A DNA stretch of 54,585 nt from Nemertoderma westbladi (taxonomy: Eukaryota; Xenacoelomorpha; Nemertodermatida; Nemertodermatidae), in contig JAUCBJ010000939.1 of NCBI GenBank assembly GCA_032718475.1, positions 1 to 54,585 on the forward strand. Direction: 5' to 3'. The notes under the pieces are model-generated. The model ran no database searches, was not told the DNA's origin, and saw nothing but the letters and a program-made list of their open reading frames with translations. How positions within the stretch are numbered: position 1 is the first letter of the stretch; each line of letters starts with the position of its first letter. Below are positions 31,140 to 42,667 of this stretch, piece by piece. Position numbers and translations under genes: made by a program.

Positions 31140-33862
31140 TAGTCACACACCCACTCCAGACGCTGTTACGTTGGGGAGTCCCTAGATATTTGTTGGATTA
31201 GGGAGGTGGTCGTGGGAAGAGTATCTTGCCTTCCATAGTTTCCGGACAGTTCTCGGCCTCTTTCCAGTAAACATAAACGACCAACTGGGCGATTGAGTTG
31301 TTGTGTTTCGAATACAATTCCAGGTTTCCTCTTCGTCCTGGAATAGTGACGATAGAAACATCGCTTCAAATACACGACGGCCTTACAAAACCGATTCCAG
31401 GATCTATAGTGGTCCATCGCTCCCGGCAGGAGAGGTGAGAGTCCCGGCGAGACGTCTGGTGTTCCAGATCTCCAGTCTCTCTCTCTGATCTCCACAACAG
31501 ATCGGTTCGCGGTGGGGGAGTTTAGATCCACAGTGTCGTCCCTGGCAATGTGTAGTACAGACAGATCTATCACGGGTTTAAATAACCTTGATTTACTCGT
31601 CCGGGTTTTAGGTTTGACTTTCTCCGCTCCCTTGGATTGTCTAATCTCAGCCGTGGTAAGATGGGGAGGCCATTCATCTTCTTTACTTAGGAAGTCGGGT
31701 CCACCTAACCAGTCTGGAGTATCTGTCAGTTCTTGAGGAGTTGCTCCTCTGGAAGCGATGTCGGCTAGATTAATCGTCTCGGGGCAATGTCTCCATTGAT
31801 CTACATTGGAGTTAATATCATCATTATCTGAGGAGTATGGTGTTCCCTCAGTTGGGTCGTCAACTTCACTGCTCTCCGCTTCCCATTCACTTACTTGGTA
31901 TACCCGTTCTTTTGGTAACCTTTCCATGAGAGTTCTACGGGAAGGGCCAGTAAAGTACCAACCTACTCTAGTTCTTACCGCATAGGTTTGTAGGGGCTGC
32001 GGTTGAGCAGGCCGTTTCTCTAATGTCTCAAGCGCCTCATGCGCATTTTGGCCGATGAGTATTTGCACTCCAGGGTAGTCTGTGTTGAATCTAGGTATCT
32101 TGAGCTGCTGGGTGAAATCATCCTCATCCCAGTTATAAGGTTCTACTTGGCTGGTAGCGAAGTTCTTTATCGCCACCATTTTTACTGACCTTATACTGTG
32201 TTCTCCTAGTTCATCCTGGGGGGTGGACAACGCACCTACATAATAATCTGCTATTTCTGTAGATTTCCAAACCTGCACAATTCCTGACATGTTTAACTTA
32301 GTTCGGAACTTGGGTTGTCCAGAAAAGATGTCTTCGGCTAGTTCTTTGTCGATGAATGTTCCTGTGCTACCGGAGTCAAGGAGGGCGTTCACTATATAAC
32401 TCCTTTCAGGTCCGTGGACCCTCAACTGCACTACGGGAAATTCTCGGATTCCTACATTGGAAGTTGGTGCTTTCCAAGATGGTTGTCGGTCAGAAGTAGT
32501 TAGGGGGAGCTCACTGTTGGTATCCTTTTCATATGTAAGTGCTCAATACACTGCGGTATTTATCTGGTAACAGGATTCGTTTTCGTCGGAGAATTCGTCC
32601 GTATAGAATCCTTCCATCTCAGAACTTTGGTCAGTGTCGTTCACATCACTGAATTGGACATGTAGTTCGGACTCACTTACCTGACTCGAGCTGTTTCGTT
32701 CGAATTCAGTGTTCAACAAGATATGATGTTTTGCGCCGCACTTCGCACACCTTGCGTCGGAGTAACAGGTTCGCCATTGGTGTCCTTGTCTGAGGCAATT
32801 ATAACACAACCGCTTATCCCACATGAATTCCCGTCTATCCTTTAATGATTTCCTCATGAATTCATCACACGCACTTAAACGGTGGGGCCCGTCGCACAGC
32901 ACACATTTTGGTTTGATGTTACTTACCCCACCCTGGGCAACGCCGTGCACACTCGTTCTTTCCTCGGGCTTTCTTACATGAATTCTCTTAGGAGACGTAG
33001 GAGGAGTTTTTCTTACCTGTTCTCTCCTGTCATTGGTTCGAGACTTGAATTTACTTACGTCCTTAGTCGCTTTGTTGTCATAGTAAGATCTGTCAGTGTC
33101 TTTCCCGCTGTCTTCCTCTTGAGAAGCCTGGCTTTCGCCGTCGTCTGTATAACACACTGGTACTACTTTTCTCCTAGAAACTGGTTTCTCACCTACCTTA
33201 TTTTCCGGTGTCTTCTCTCTGGACTGTTTTAGGAGCTGCAATTTTACCTCTCCATCTAAGAATGACATGAGATCAGCCATGGTAGGGTGTCTTCGTTGTT
33301 GTTCCATCATATATAACACTTTCTTGTCCCAGCGTGTACCTACTCCACCCTTGGGCAAAGTAGATGCTAAGGCTCCTACAACCATAGAATTCTGGTATTC
33401 ATGAGACTTACCTAACCAATCTAGTTGTCTACAGATCTCCTGAATCTCGTCGGAAAACTCTATAATCCCGCTGCTAAGAAACTTTCGGGGCGCCATTAAT
33501 TTCGCATATAAATACCTAGCTATGTTAGTCCTATTACCATACCTGATGTTCAGTGTATCCCAAACTTGTCTTAATCCATCTGGATGTCCAATAAACTTTA
33601 ACGCCATTAACTTGGGAGATCCTTCCAAGCACTCGATGAGGAATCTAAGTTTCTCTCCGTTAGATAGCACAGAGTTCTGTATGTTATCTTTGTAATATTC
33701 ATTAAAAGGTAACCATTTCATCTCATCTCCATTGAACTTGACGATCTCTCCCACTTTTACCGCTTGACGGGCTTCGGTTCTAGCCATTTGATGCGTAAAA
33801 CTTTCTTGGGCCATCGTATTATTTAATATCGAGTTATCGGTATATAAATTTCTCGGATTATG
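31140..33862 (-). mobile_element. BEL/Pao-derived element, copy C (5'-truncated)
   Basis: Minus-strand relative of copies A and B. It begins abruptly at 33,862 within gag; the first third of the reading frame and the whole leader are absent. It retains about 100 residues that A and B lack, between the RNase H tail and the polyprotein C-terminus, so A and B carry an additional deletion. Confidence 0.8.
31166..33862 (-). pseudogene. BEL/Pao Gag-protease reading frame, truncated and with one nonsense codon (copy C)
   Basis: From the DUF1759-like Gag through the Cys/His cluster the frame is open to a TGA ending at 32,543, where copies A and B have CGA. The same frame then continues without another stop to 31,166, through the DSGST protease, the RNase H tail (NLADIASRG) and a pre-integrase segment (WNRFCKAVVYLKRCF) to RLCLLE. 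RT and integrase cores are absent, as in A and B. The acidic block that is doubled in A and B is single here, so copy C shows the older state. Confidence 0.8.
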
Positions 33863-34425
33863 ATCAGGTATATAAAACAAGAACATGGGTTAAAAAAGCA
33901 TATTGCACTTAAACAAACACATATACATGGACTACATACATATCCGCGTAGACACAGAGTGGATCAATTTCGCCACAAACATTTAAAGGAAACGCCCTTA
34001 ACATGGTGTATTGATGCTTTTGTTCTTTTCCATAATAAAAATTAAGCAAATTTTTTATTTTTTACAGTGACTTGTCCAATCCTAAGTAATGTAAAACATA
34101 GAAACGTACGTACATAAACTAAATAAAACTTCAGTTACTTCTACTTGGGTCGCTAAATAAGAAATCCGAATAAAATGCGATACAATTTTGCATACAATGT
34201 CAGTAAACATACCACGAGAATTTAATTTAAAGTGATAAGGAGCGGCAATAAATTGGTTTAAATTGTTTAAAGGCTTCAAAAGCTAATGACTAAATTTGTC
34301 ATTATACTGACCATTGGAAAGCCGGTCAGTGTTGTTCCCCTGACCGTAGGTGCATTCGTCCTTGAAATGACAACCGGTTGCTATGGTAACACGAATTCAA
34401 AGCAATGACCATATCTAAATCTGTC
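33863..34425. other. Intervening AT-rich sequence, no gene seen
   Basis: Sequence between truncated BEL copy C and the minus-strand minisatellite. I see no convincing open frame, inverted ends or similarity to the corresponding left side, which carries the foldback element and BEL leader. Confidence 0.4.
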
Positions 34426-34427
34426 GG

Positions 34428-34672
34428 TAAAACCTGTCTGCAAACGTCTCCCTCCGTGAACCTGTCAGCAAACCTGTCCTAAAACTTCTCCGCAAACCTG
34501 TCAGTCAGCAAACGTGCCCGTAAAACCTGTCCGCAAACCTGTCCGTAAACCTGTCTGCAAACCTGTCCGTAAAACCTGTCCGCAAACCTGTCCGTAAAAA
34601 CTGTCCGCAAACCGGTCCGCAAACCGGTCCGCAAACCTGTCTGCAAACCTGTCCTTAAACTGTTTGCCGATT
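34428..34672 (-). repeat. Minisatellite of the 12/24-bp family, minus orientation
   Basis: About 245 bp of AACCTGTCCGTA-type units; on the minus strand they read ACAGGTTTACGG or ACAGGTTTGCGG with occasional GGAGAAGTTTT, the same words as at 15,301-15,872. The flank at 34,675-34,720 on the minus strand resembles the left leader at 15,265-15,305. The array is more diverged than the left one. Confidence 0.8.
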
Positions 34673-34679
34673 TACGTTA

Positions 34680-35535
34680 ACGGCCGGTAATAACCACAGT
34701 TGCAAAGAGGGAAGGTACTGTCTGCCGCTACTGTCAGTTCCTGCCAGGGCACTTAAACATAATAGCACACAAAAAAATTGCAGAACATACAAACAAATTT
34801 GAAATGCTCTCAAGGTGAATTATATTTTAATTTGTTTTGTGAACTAATGTTTATTTAAATATTGTCTGTAAATTGTGTGCGGTCATTCTGGAACAAAATA
34901 TAAGAGCCCTTACAGGCTCACATCAATCAAAAGGAAGGGTTGGTTTGCTTGGTTTGAATTCTAAAGAGATACGTGTTACTCGTTATTGCATGGACCAGAC
35001 AGGGAAGATAATGTTAAAGTAAAGGCTATAATAATGCAAGCTGCTTTCTCCATTGTATTCACATTTCCTTGATAGCTTCAACGGCCGTTGATTCCTAGTT
35101 TGTGTAAGTGTCAATCAACCCAATTGGAATTCCCTGTTGTATACTGGTTCTCTAGGTATAAAAGTCAGCATTGAAAGATTCAAGTCTCCCCCACATAGGC
35201 TTTTTTATATTAATTGAAATAATTTGAAAACGGCTAAACCAACACTGGAAAATAGTATATTGCAGAATAGGGCAATAAATAGTCTATACATGTGTGGGAT
35301 TACAATTAACATGCAATAAAATAAGGTTGCGAATATTCATTCTTTGTAATAAACGGAAAAATATACTTTTGATCACATAAATCGTTTATTGGCAATAAAA
35401 CAAAAAAATAACCAAATGTTAAATAAAACATCGTTGCATTGGTGTAGCCTATGTGTGTGTGTACCACTACTGTACTACTACGATCGGCATGCTGCATTGC
35501 AGCTGCATTATATATATATTACATATATATTAAGA
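34680..35535. other. AT-rich intergenic sequence, no gene seen
   Basis: Apart from the short leader resembling the 15.3-kb array flank, this stretch shows only AT-rich sequence with simple TATATA runs near 35,505-35,530. Confidence 0.4.
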
Positions 35536-35962
35536 ATGCTGTGCCGGCTTGTCGACAAAATTGCGCCGCCACAACTCCGTATCACCCATTACATTTGCTA
35601 GATCATCCGCATCTTCAAGGCCAGTATCATTTAAGATACGTCTCAAGAAATTCATGGGCTGTCCACCATGCTTATTCACTCCATGTCTAATACTGTAATA
35701 AGGTTCCGTTTTCTTCTATGGGACTTCCAAATACTGGACAGATAATTTAACGCTGACCATGCCTTCCCCCTACGTATCCGAAGGTCTTCACTTGACTTTC
35801 GGCGGATCCATGATCCCAAGTACATGTAGTACATGAGGCTCAAGCTCTACGTGCTCTAGCAAGCCGTACCTAGAGCTTATGCCCTTACGATCAGACATTT
35901 CTTTAGTGGTTTCTAGGTTCACTGTCATGATTTCTGTCTTCTTGGAGTTTACAAAACACTAA
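35536..35962 (-). pseudogene. Decayed LINE reverse transcriptase tail
   Basis: Minus-strand translation in shifting frames gives pieces typical of the C-terminal end of a LINE polyprotein: FVNSKKTEIMTVN (after the RT palm), YLGSWI followed by KAWSALNYLSSIWKS, then FLRRILNDTGLEDADDLANV and WRRNF at the end. Stops and shifts separate them, and the part between the thumb and the last block is shortened. The block order fits CR1/RTE-like LINEs of invertebrates; the exact clade cannot be told. Confidence 0.6.
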
Positions 35963-37200
35963 GCAACCTGCACCTGAGCCGTTGGGCACTCTCTAGTGAT
36001 TCTGACAGAGTAACCCCTAAGTAATCAACAAACTATATACTGTATCAGTATGGTACTTTGTTGGATTCCCTCTACTTATTGTGCCAGTAGCGGGTGTTAC
36101 CATCATCACCCCATCTTTATTAAGGTGCTGGTCTAAGGACGTGCGTAGAACATAATCAACCCCAATGTAATATATGGATGGCTATACCGCGGGATACCGC
36201 CAGGAAAAACCGGATCAGAAATGAAACGAAGTACTTTCAGTTTGTTTTATTCAGATTGGGTATTGCTCAGTTGTTAGCAGGAGTACAGTACAGCTGTCTG
36301 GCTGTAGCAGTAGTGAACATCAGTCAGTAGGCTATTGTCTGATTGTGCTTTCTCCGTTTATTTGTCAGTTCGTCCATATCTCTGTATCTGCATATCACTA
36401 TTTCGGTAGCCTATGTCCCGGTCTACCCATAATGCCTGAATGCTGTCAGGCAGTCAGGCTGTACTGTAGGCAGGTAGGCGTAGGGGTAGGCCTAATGTGC
36501 AGCCTGGTAGCTTGTGGCATGCAGGCATGGTGCGTGGGTACTGGGGTAAGACCGTAAGACTGTGAAGTTGAAAGTGCTGAAGTCTTGAGAAGTGGTACCG
36601 GTAAGACTGTAAGAGTGACAAAATGTGATTGACGGGGACATGGCAGCATGGGACAGGGAAATGGAATAACCTAATTATTGTTATGTTATGATACCCTCAC
36701 AGACACAGAACAGAGTCAGACGTCAGAGTCTGGAGTCCAGCCAGAGACGGGACGGACTTTGGACTGTGACCTGGTGACTGGCACTGCAGCACTGGCAGAC
36801 TGCTGAGCTGTGGAGCTAGACTGGCAGACTGATGGAGTGCTGGACTGGTATCTGGCTGTCTGCAGTCTGGGTGTGTAGTGCAGTAGTGTCGAGTACGAGT
36901 GCAGAGTGTAGTGTCAGAGTGTAGTCGTACAGTCGTAGTGCATAGTGCAGTCTGCAGTATACAATACAGGTATAACCAGTCCTTGTGGTTCTTTGAGTTA
37001 TGAACAGGAATACCGTCAGACCGTGAAAAACCAGGTTACGCTCACGAGTCACGAGCATTCCTTTGTTCAAGCTCAGAAACACGCTGGTTGATTCGTAGAC
37101 CCTCCTTCGCATTCGACCCACGTGCCACGCTTTTCCGCTGGCAAGGCTGCAAGGCAACCAACCACAGACCTTGTGATTGGCTAACGTCATCAGTGCCATC
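35963..37200. other. Intergenic sequence with low-complexity GT/CAG words
   Basis: Contains many short repeated words (CTGGCAGACTG, AGTGCAGTAGTG, GTAGGC), especially at 36,440-36,970. No frame with coding character is seen. Confidence 0.35.
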
Positions 37201-37223
37201 GACTGGCATGGATCTGTGGATAC

Positions 37224-37367
37224 CTTTTCGAGAATTGACGTTGAGTTCTCTTTAAGTATTTCTATATCTTGTAATACTTTAGAAGAAAACTCGTTGGAAA
37301 AACTTGCTGACAGACCACTCTCCGAATCCGAAAGCGCAACTGGATTCTTCAGACGACTGACCTTCCA
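37224..37367 (-). CDS. Candidate internal exon, unidentified minus-strand gene
   Basis: An open segment of 48 codons (WKVSRLKNPVALSDSE ... STSILEK) bounded on the minus strand by a CACAG acceptor and an AAG|GTATCC donor, both in phase 0. Composition (Ser, Glu, Lys, Leu) is protein-like and unlike the surrounding repeats. I know no matching family, and the exon call rests on splice signals and composition only. Confidence 0.3.
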
Positions 37368-37481
37368 CTGTGGATTACATACCGGTACATTGCACATTGC
37401 AGACTATCTTAACATTATCACATTTAGATAGGACTGCAACGTCACTCGGTGACAGTTTGATACACTTTGCATGCACCCGAC

Positions 37482-37849
37482 CTGTTTGCAAATATCGCAG
37501 CACACACAACTACTAGATTCCAGCACCGCAACAACAACCCCATCAGTAGGAATGGAAGGCAGCGGATGATCTACATTCTTCAAATTAGAGGATTTGGAAG
37601 ACCCAACCAAGCTGGCCCTCGGTCCAGATTTCTCTGAGACAATAACCTGTAGGGTTCGGTTTCGATTGGGGCCATCCATGATGCCGTTGGAAGACGAAAG
37701 TCGCGGTTTATTTACCGGAGGCGAGGCTTTAGGATTACGTGGACTCAACTTCATAAGCTGCATCACACATTCCGCGCAGTTGCCTGCTTTCAGGTTTGAT
37801 TCAGTCTTCCCACACGCTTTACCGATTGTCGGGGTAATATCAACTGAGG
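37482..37849 (-). CDS. Candidate upstream exon, unidentified minus-strand gene
   Basis: Minus-strand open segment of about 122 codons from a CTGCAG acceptor (37,849) to a CAG|GTCGGG donor (37,482, phase 0), matching the phase of the candidate exon at 37,224-37,367. It has C-x2-C pairs near both ends (NCAECVMQLMKL, CVCCDICKQ) around a Ser/Pro/Asn-rich middle (SPRNPKASPPVNKPR). It would be divergent from the amphiphysin gene. Function unknown. Confidence 0.35.
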
Positions 37850-38159
37850 CTGCAGTCGGCGATCAAAATATCTTTGTTTTTCCTTCACCAATATTAATAT
37901 ATTATATAATGTGGCCTAATATAAATATAAGTATATAATTGCAAGGCTGGACCGGTAATTCTGTAATTGCCAATCACAATAGTAGGCCTACTGCATTTAC
38001 TACGTGTCTCATGTCATCCTCAGTAGTCAGGTAGTATAACTGTGTGTGTACCGTCTGACCGTACCGTACCTGCGTACGGCTTGCTGCTTACATGTCCGCA
38101 TGTGCAACCTATACCGATACCGTAGCTGTAGCTGATGTACCATTTCATTCATTAACAAA

Positions 38160-38249
38160 ATGGCTACTCCTGAACGAGAGAGTAAAAAAAGTATTGGAAA
38201 TAAACTACAATTTTCTGTTCGTAAACAAGCATCTCGGGCGAAGGAAAAG
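38160..38249 (+). CDS. amph: Amphiphysin/BIN N-BAR protein, exon 1
   Basis: ATG at 38,160, 30 codons (MATPERESKKSIGNKLQFSV ... RAKEK), then the donor GTAAGT in phase 0. The end of this exon matches the start of vertebrate amphiphysin and BIN1, where the basic amphipathic helix 0 runs into (R/K)AxEK before VLQKLGKA. N-BAR proteins bind and curve membranes, acting in endocytosis and in T-tubule formation. The N-terminal helix here is longer and more charged than in vertebrates. Amphiphysin, BIN1 and BIN2 cannot be told apart from the BAR domain alone. Confidence 0.82.
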
Positions 38250-38587
38250 GTAAGTTAGTTTTGGTATAGGAGCTGTAGGAGAGGAGGTAGTCTATCTAGG
38301 CATATCCTTTGTCACTTTGAGTTTCTGATTTATGGGACGCAGTGATGCCACAGTCCAGCAGTGAGTAGTAGTGCAGTAGTCCAGTAGTCGAAGCTCTGCA
38401 AAGGGGGATGGCTGATGGTACTGGGCCTGGAGTTTTGGATAAGACGTTTTGGATTATTTTGTGTTTAATTGTCCTTATGTTTTAATCCCATCCCATCCTC
38501 TCTTCCCATCCTATCTTAATCCCATCCAGACCTACTTATCTATATCTAAACATTCGTAATTATGTAATTACTGATTTTATTGATTAG

Positions 38588-38723
38588 GTTCTACAAAAGC
38601 TTGGCAAAGCAGAAGAAACTAGAGACGAGTTATACGATGAGCTGTCTGTTAACTTCCAGACTCAAACAGCGGCCTCCTTGCGGTTACAGCGGGAATTCAA
38701 ACAATATTTTCATCACTTCAAAG
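38588..38723 (+). CDS. amph: Amphiphysin/BIN N-BAR protein, exon 2
   Basis: Begins after GATTAG with VLQKLGKAEETRDELYDE, the hallmark of BAR helix 1 in amphiphysin/BIN1 (VLQKLGKADETKDE). It runs 45 codons plus one base to the donor GTTCGT (phase 1). It covers what I recall as two exons in human BIN1. Confidence 0.88.
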
Positions 38724-38999
38724 GTTCGTATATTAATACTTCACTTTACAGTTATGTATCTGTAAATGCGTAGTGACAGACTGTCACTGGTATTTTACCG
38801 GTACCAGATAGGTTTGGTCTCTCGATGAAATGAAATTTGAACCTCCCCAGTGTAAAAATCTACATCATCACTTCTGATCAATAATAAAGCTTTAATTTGA
38901 CCTCCTGAATATCATATTGTTTTGGTTAGAATAACCAGCCACTGTACCAGCTCCTTTTCTTTAATAATTGATAATTAATATTTTTAATTCGCCGAGACG

Positions 39000-40592
39000 A
39001 ATGGAATGGGATGGGTGCGAGTCGATTTGCCCCACCTTCCAAGTCGATTCGTCCCATATTAATTTATTTAATATTTCGACTAATACTCTAGTAAAGTGTT
39101 ATTAGATAGCTCGGAACATCCGGTTGAGGATCAGAGGATTTAGGCCTATATGATTCAATCGTGTTTGTGTGGGTTGACGGTACAAATAAACTGTGTTGAG
39201 TTTGATACGCAGGCTGGTTATATACATGTTTTTATGAAGACGGCCAAGTACGGTAGGGTTGAGCACAGTGGCAGCATATGATGGTATTGACTGATGGAAG
39301 GCCATGATGAGGTAAATTCCGGACATACAAGGTATCAGATAGTATTTCCAGGTCTATCTTTTACCCGAGCCGCTAGCTGAAAGGTTAGAGCGTCAGACTT
39401 CCAACCCGGAGGTCTCCAGTTCGATCCCACCTGGACGTCATTGCCGACTTTGCAAAATACTACTGTACTAGACAGACCAATGTCACAGACCAACGTTTAT
39501 TTAGATATTCTTTGAACTAGAATGATCAAGTGATTAAAGCTAGCAAGCTGGCTTTAATCGGACCTGCCCCTCAAACCAGTACCCTGAGTGAGCGAAAATT
39601 AAAGCACGCGATAATTGCCATCAACTCAACGATAGAAACACCAGCTGCTGGTACTCATGTGGGCCTAGTAAGCTACTACTATTTATTGAATGGATAGCCC
39701 AAACTGCAGAGAATTGTATATTACTTGCCAAATTTATTACTCTCTCACTCTCACCCAGACAGTAATCAAACATCAACTGTAAGTTTCTATAATGTATTAC
39801 CCCCCAGCTGAATAGCTCCTCCCAGTGAATCCTATGAACAATAATCTATAAGGTTACTCACTCAGTCACTGCTATGTTAGATGGGAGGCCGGGTAATTGA
39901 ATTGTAAGCACTGGACCGTTTAAATGGTTTGTAGGTTGATGATAATGAATGAGGAGGGACCCAACTAACACTACGTTTGTCTATATGGACCGTCTCCTTA
40001 CAGCTAGCTGGCTGGCTTTTCTAGTTGAATCATATTATTCTTCAACCAAATAATTTACTCTTTTAGACGAATTTGTGCGTTTTTTTGCCGGACTAACAAA
40101 TTTTGGCGACGTTCTGTGCGAGATTGGCGATATTTGAAAAGATTCTGAGGCACAAATATGTTGCTCAAATGACTGAATAGGCCCAAATAAAAAAGTTGGT
40201 GCCTACTCGACGAGTTGAAATCGGTGAAATTCGACAGTAAATTTTCAAAACCGGTATTTTTCAGTGATCCCGTGATCGAAGCGCCACAATAAATATACAG
40301 TCTTGTGCGCAACCAAAATTTATGTAGAGTTTGTTATTAAAATTTTTGCGTACCTGATTGAGTTTTTGAGATATTGGATGGTTATACATATATATATACA
40401 CACATAACCACATCGTGTTTTTGAACGGCTCAACTCTTGACAAAAACTACCCTGGCCTATTAATAGGCAGGTTCGTTATTAGTAAAACTTCGAATAAAGT
40501 CATGCTGTGTGAATTCTCTTAATGGTGGGGCGAATCGGTAAAGTCGATTCGCCCCAAGTCGATATGCCCCTAAAATCTGGGGCGAATATAGC
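39000..40592. repeat. GTCGATTCG-rich repeat pair in intron 2
   Basis: The words AGTCGATTTGCCCCA ... AGTCGATTCGTCCC (39,030-39,058) and AGTCGATTCGCCCCA ... GTCGATATGCCCC (40,538-40,570) are similar in direct orientation, and GGTGGGGCGAATCG at 40,526 is an inverted relative of the first. Possibly the ends of an unclassified element about 1.55 kb long lying in the intron. Weak evidence. Confidence 0.35.
39363..39440 (+). repeat. tRNA-derived SINE head in intron 2
   Basis: A-box-like TAGCTGAAAGG (39,374), an anticodon-arm-like segment with CTTCCAA in the loop, and a B-box-like AGTTCGATCCC (39,418-39,428), at tRNA spacing. The acceptor stem does not pair, so this is not a functional tRNA. The sequence after the B box (GGACGTCATTGCCGACTTTG) would be the SINE body; its 3' end could not be set. 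Confidence 0.6.
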
Positions 40593-40741
40593 AACATACC
40601 AACAGTTATACTTTTATCTGAACAACAACTCACACATCCATGTCTTCCTACAGAAGTATTAATTGACCGCACTATAATATTGCAACACTTTTACTCCTCA
40701 ACCCCGACTACCGGTACTCATTATTTGTATTGTTTCCATAG

Positions 40742-40932
40742 CAATGCGCGACTCTACCACCAGCCTCCACCAGGCACTAAAGGAACACCACGAACCCGAC
40801 TGGTACGGCTCTGAAACTTTAGCCACTAAATTCGATCACTTAGATTTACTCTCGAAGGATTTCTCCGACAAACTCGTTAACAACGTGTACAGCATACTGT
40901 CCTCGTTCAATTCAACGTTCCCTGATGTAAAG
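40742..40932 (+). CDS. amph: Amphiphysin/BIN N-BAR protein, exon 3
   Basis: Acceptor CCATAG. Two bases complete the split Ala codon (phase 1), then MRDSTTSLHQALKE and EPDWYGSE, followed by LVNNVYSIL and FPDVK before the donor GTTTGT (phase 0). It matches amphiphysin KxMxEASxKL ... YEPDWYG ... LVDxxLLTLDTYLGQFPDIK. The length (191 + 1 bases = 64 codons) agrees with the flanking phases. Confidence 0.88.
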
Positions 40933-41390
40933 GTTTGTCCATATTATTGTTACCTCGGTGACCAAGTCTTAGTTAGTAATCAGTTGACGGCAGACATCAG
41001 GTTCGCCTCCCTAGGGGGTATACGGAAGGCGTTCTCAGGAGGTCAAGCTGACAATAGAGTATTTAAATCGAAGAGAGGCGTGTCCGTGTGTGTATTAATG
41101 AACAGAGTAACTAAACAGTGCATAGTGAAGCAGCACCACAAACTAGCACCAGTGCACCGTTTTTGCGCTTGTATTATTATAAGTTATAACTATTATTTAT
41201 GAATGAAAAATATTCATTTGTTTTAATTAGTCTATTTAGTAATTAATAAAAAAGTAATTAGTTAATTTATTTCCTTAGTCTAGAACATTTTATAAACTCA
41301 ATGAATCATGTTTAGATAGCCAGCGACATAACTGGGATTATATTACCGGTAAATCTTATGATTATCTTATGATCTTACGATTTTTTTTAG

Positions 41391-41498
41391 AAAAAGATGG
41401 ACAAACGCGGTCGCAAATTGGTAGATTACGACGGGGCGAGATACGCGTTGGGGGTGGCGCAGAAGGAGAAGAAAGTGGACGGAGTTCGGATTGCTAAG
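41391..41498 (+). CDS. amph: Amphiphysin/BIN N-BAR protein, exon 4
   Basis: After a T-rich tract and TTTTAG: KKMDKRGRKLVDYDGARYAL and ending RIAK before GTTAAT, phase 0. KRGRKLVDYDSARH ... KIAKAEEE is the corresponding amphiphysin/BIN1 segment in BAR helix 2. The next expected exon (AEEE ... LQEELPSLW region) was not found in the remaining 13 kb, so the following intron probably extends beyond the window. Confidence 0.9.
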
Positions 41499-41504
41499 GT
41501 TAAT

Positions 41505-41905
41505 AGTTGGGTCCGTCGGTGGTCAAGGGAGGGAACGGGTTTGGGTTGCCAGGAGGGGGTCGAGGGTGTGGGTTTAGGGTGGTAGGAGGGGGTCTAGGGA
41601 GCGGGTTTAGGTTGCTAGAGGGGGTCGAGGGAGTGGCTGGGATGGGGATTAGGGTGCTGGGAGGGGTCCGGGGTCTAGGGAGCAGGTTTAGGGTGCTGGG
41701 AGGGGGTCCGGGGTCTTGGGAGCTGGTTTGGGGTGCTGGGAGGGGGTCCGTGGTCTAGGGAGCGGGTTTAGGGTGGTTAGGAGGGGGTCCGGGGTCTAGG
41801 GAGAGGGTTTAGGTTGCTAGAGGGGGTCGAGGGAGTGGGTTTAGGGTGTTAGGCTTAGGAGTGGGTCCGGGGTCTAGGGAGCGAGTTTGGGTTAATAGGG
41901 GCGCG
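41505..41905 (+). repeat. G-rich minisatellite just inside intron 4
   Basis: Imperfect units such as GGGAGCGGGTTTAGGGTGCT and AGGGGGTCCGGGGTCTAGGG repeat about every 55-65 bp. The strand is strongly G-rich with many GGG runs, so the transcript could form G-quadruplexes. It starts only a few bases after the exon 4 donor. Confidence 0.8.
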
Positions 41906-42667
41906 TGGCGCCGCGCACCATAGATTTTTTGACAAAGAAAATAAAAAGAGTAAAATTTATAAAAATACATTTTTTTAGATTTATTATTGATAGTTACGAT
42001 AAAACATACAAGGGCCGTCATCACTCAATAACCCCAAGGGGAATCCACATTCATTAACCTCAACTTCCATCTCCATACCATCATCCCCAATATAAAATTG
42101 CTGTAAACCTTCCCAAGGGCGCCTTCCATGTGGGAGGGAGGGGGTACCACCTTGGCGTAATAGATCAGCAGTATGGCTTTATGGGCTGGCTACACATTGT
42201 AGGAACAGTATGTATGGCCTTGCTTTACCTGAACTGAAAGACCACTAACAACCTATGTAATGGTAAAGCATCAACCATGCAGGTCTATGCAATATGCAAG
42301 CCAAACCAATTATCTTTTTGAACTACTAGCTACCTATAGTGCTGGGAGGGAATTCTTTGAAGTTTACCGTGTCTTCAATGCCCAAACCTCAATAAGACAG
42401 CCAGGAGCGCAGGAGGCTACGGTTGCAACTTGCAAACCCTCCAGAGATTGGCTAAATCCCCCCCCCCCCCCCCCCCCCCCTTCTACCATTTTCACAAGCT
42501 GACAATATGAATATATCGTCCGCACTACAGTAGACTACAACACACACCAATATACACCCAGATAGACATTTCATTTTTTATATATATAGGCCCTAGAGAG
42601 AGAGAGAGAGAGAAAGAGAAAGAACCGCGAATTCGACCAGTTTTATTATATTAATAACACACCACAA
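41906..42667. other. Intronic sequence with simple repeats
   Basis: No gene seen. It includes a C homopolymer of over 20 bases at about 42,459-42,480 (length likely unreliable) and an AG-dinucleotide run at about 42,595-42,612. Confidence 0.6.

Noticed and set aside
42459-42480. C homopolymer as a biological signal
   Set aside because: Simple repeat, with length commonly misjudged by sequencing.
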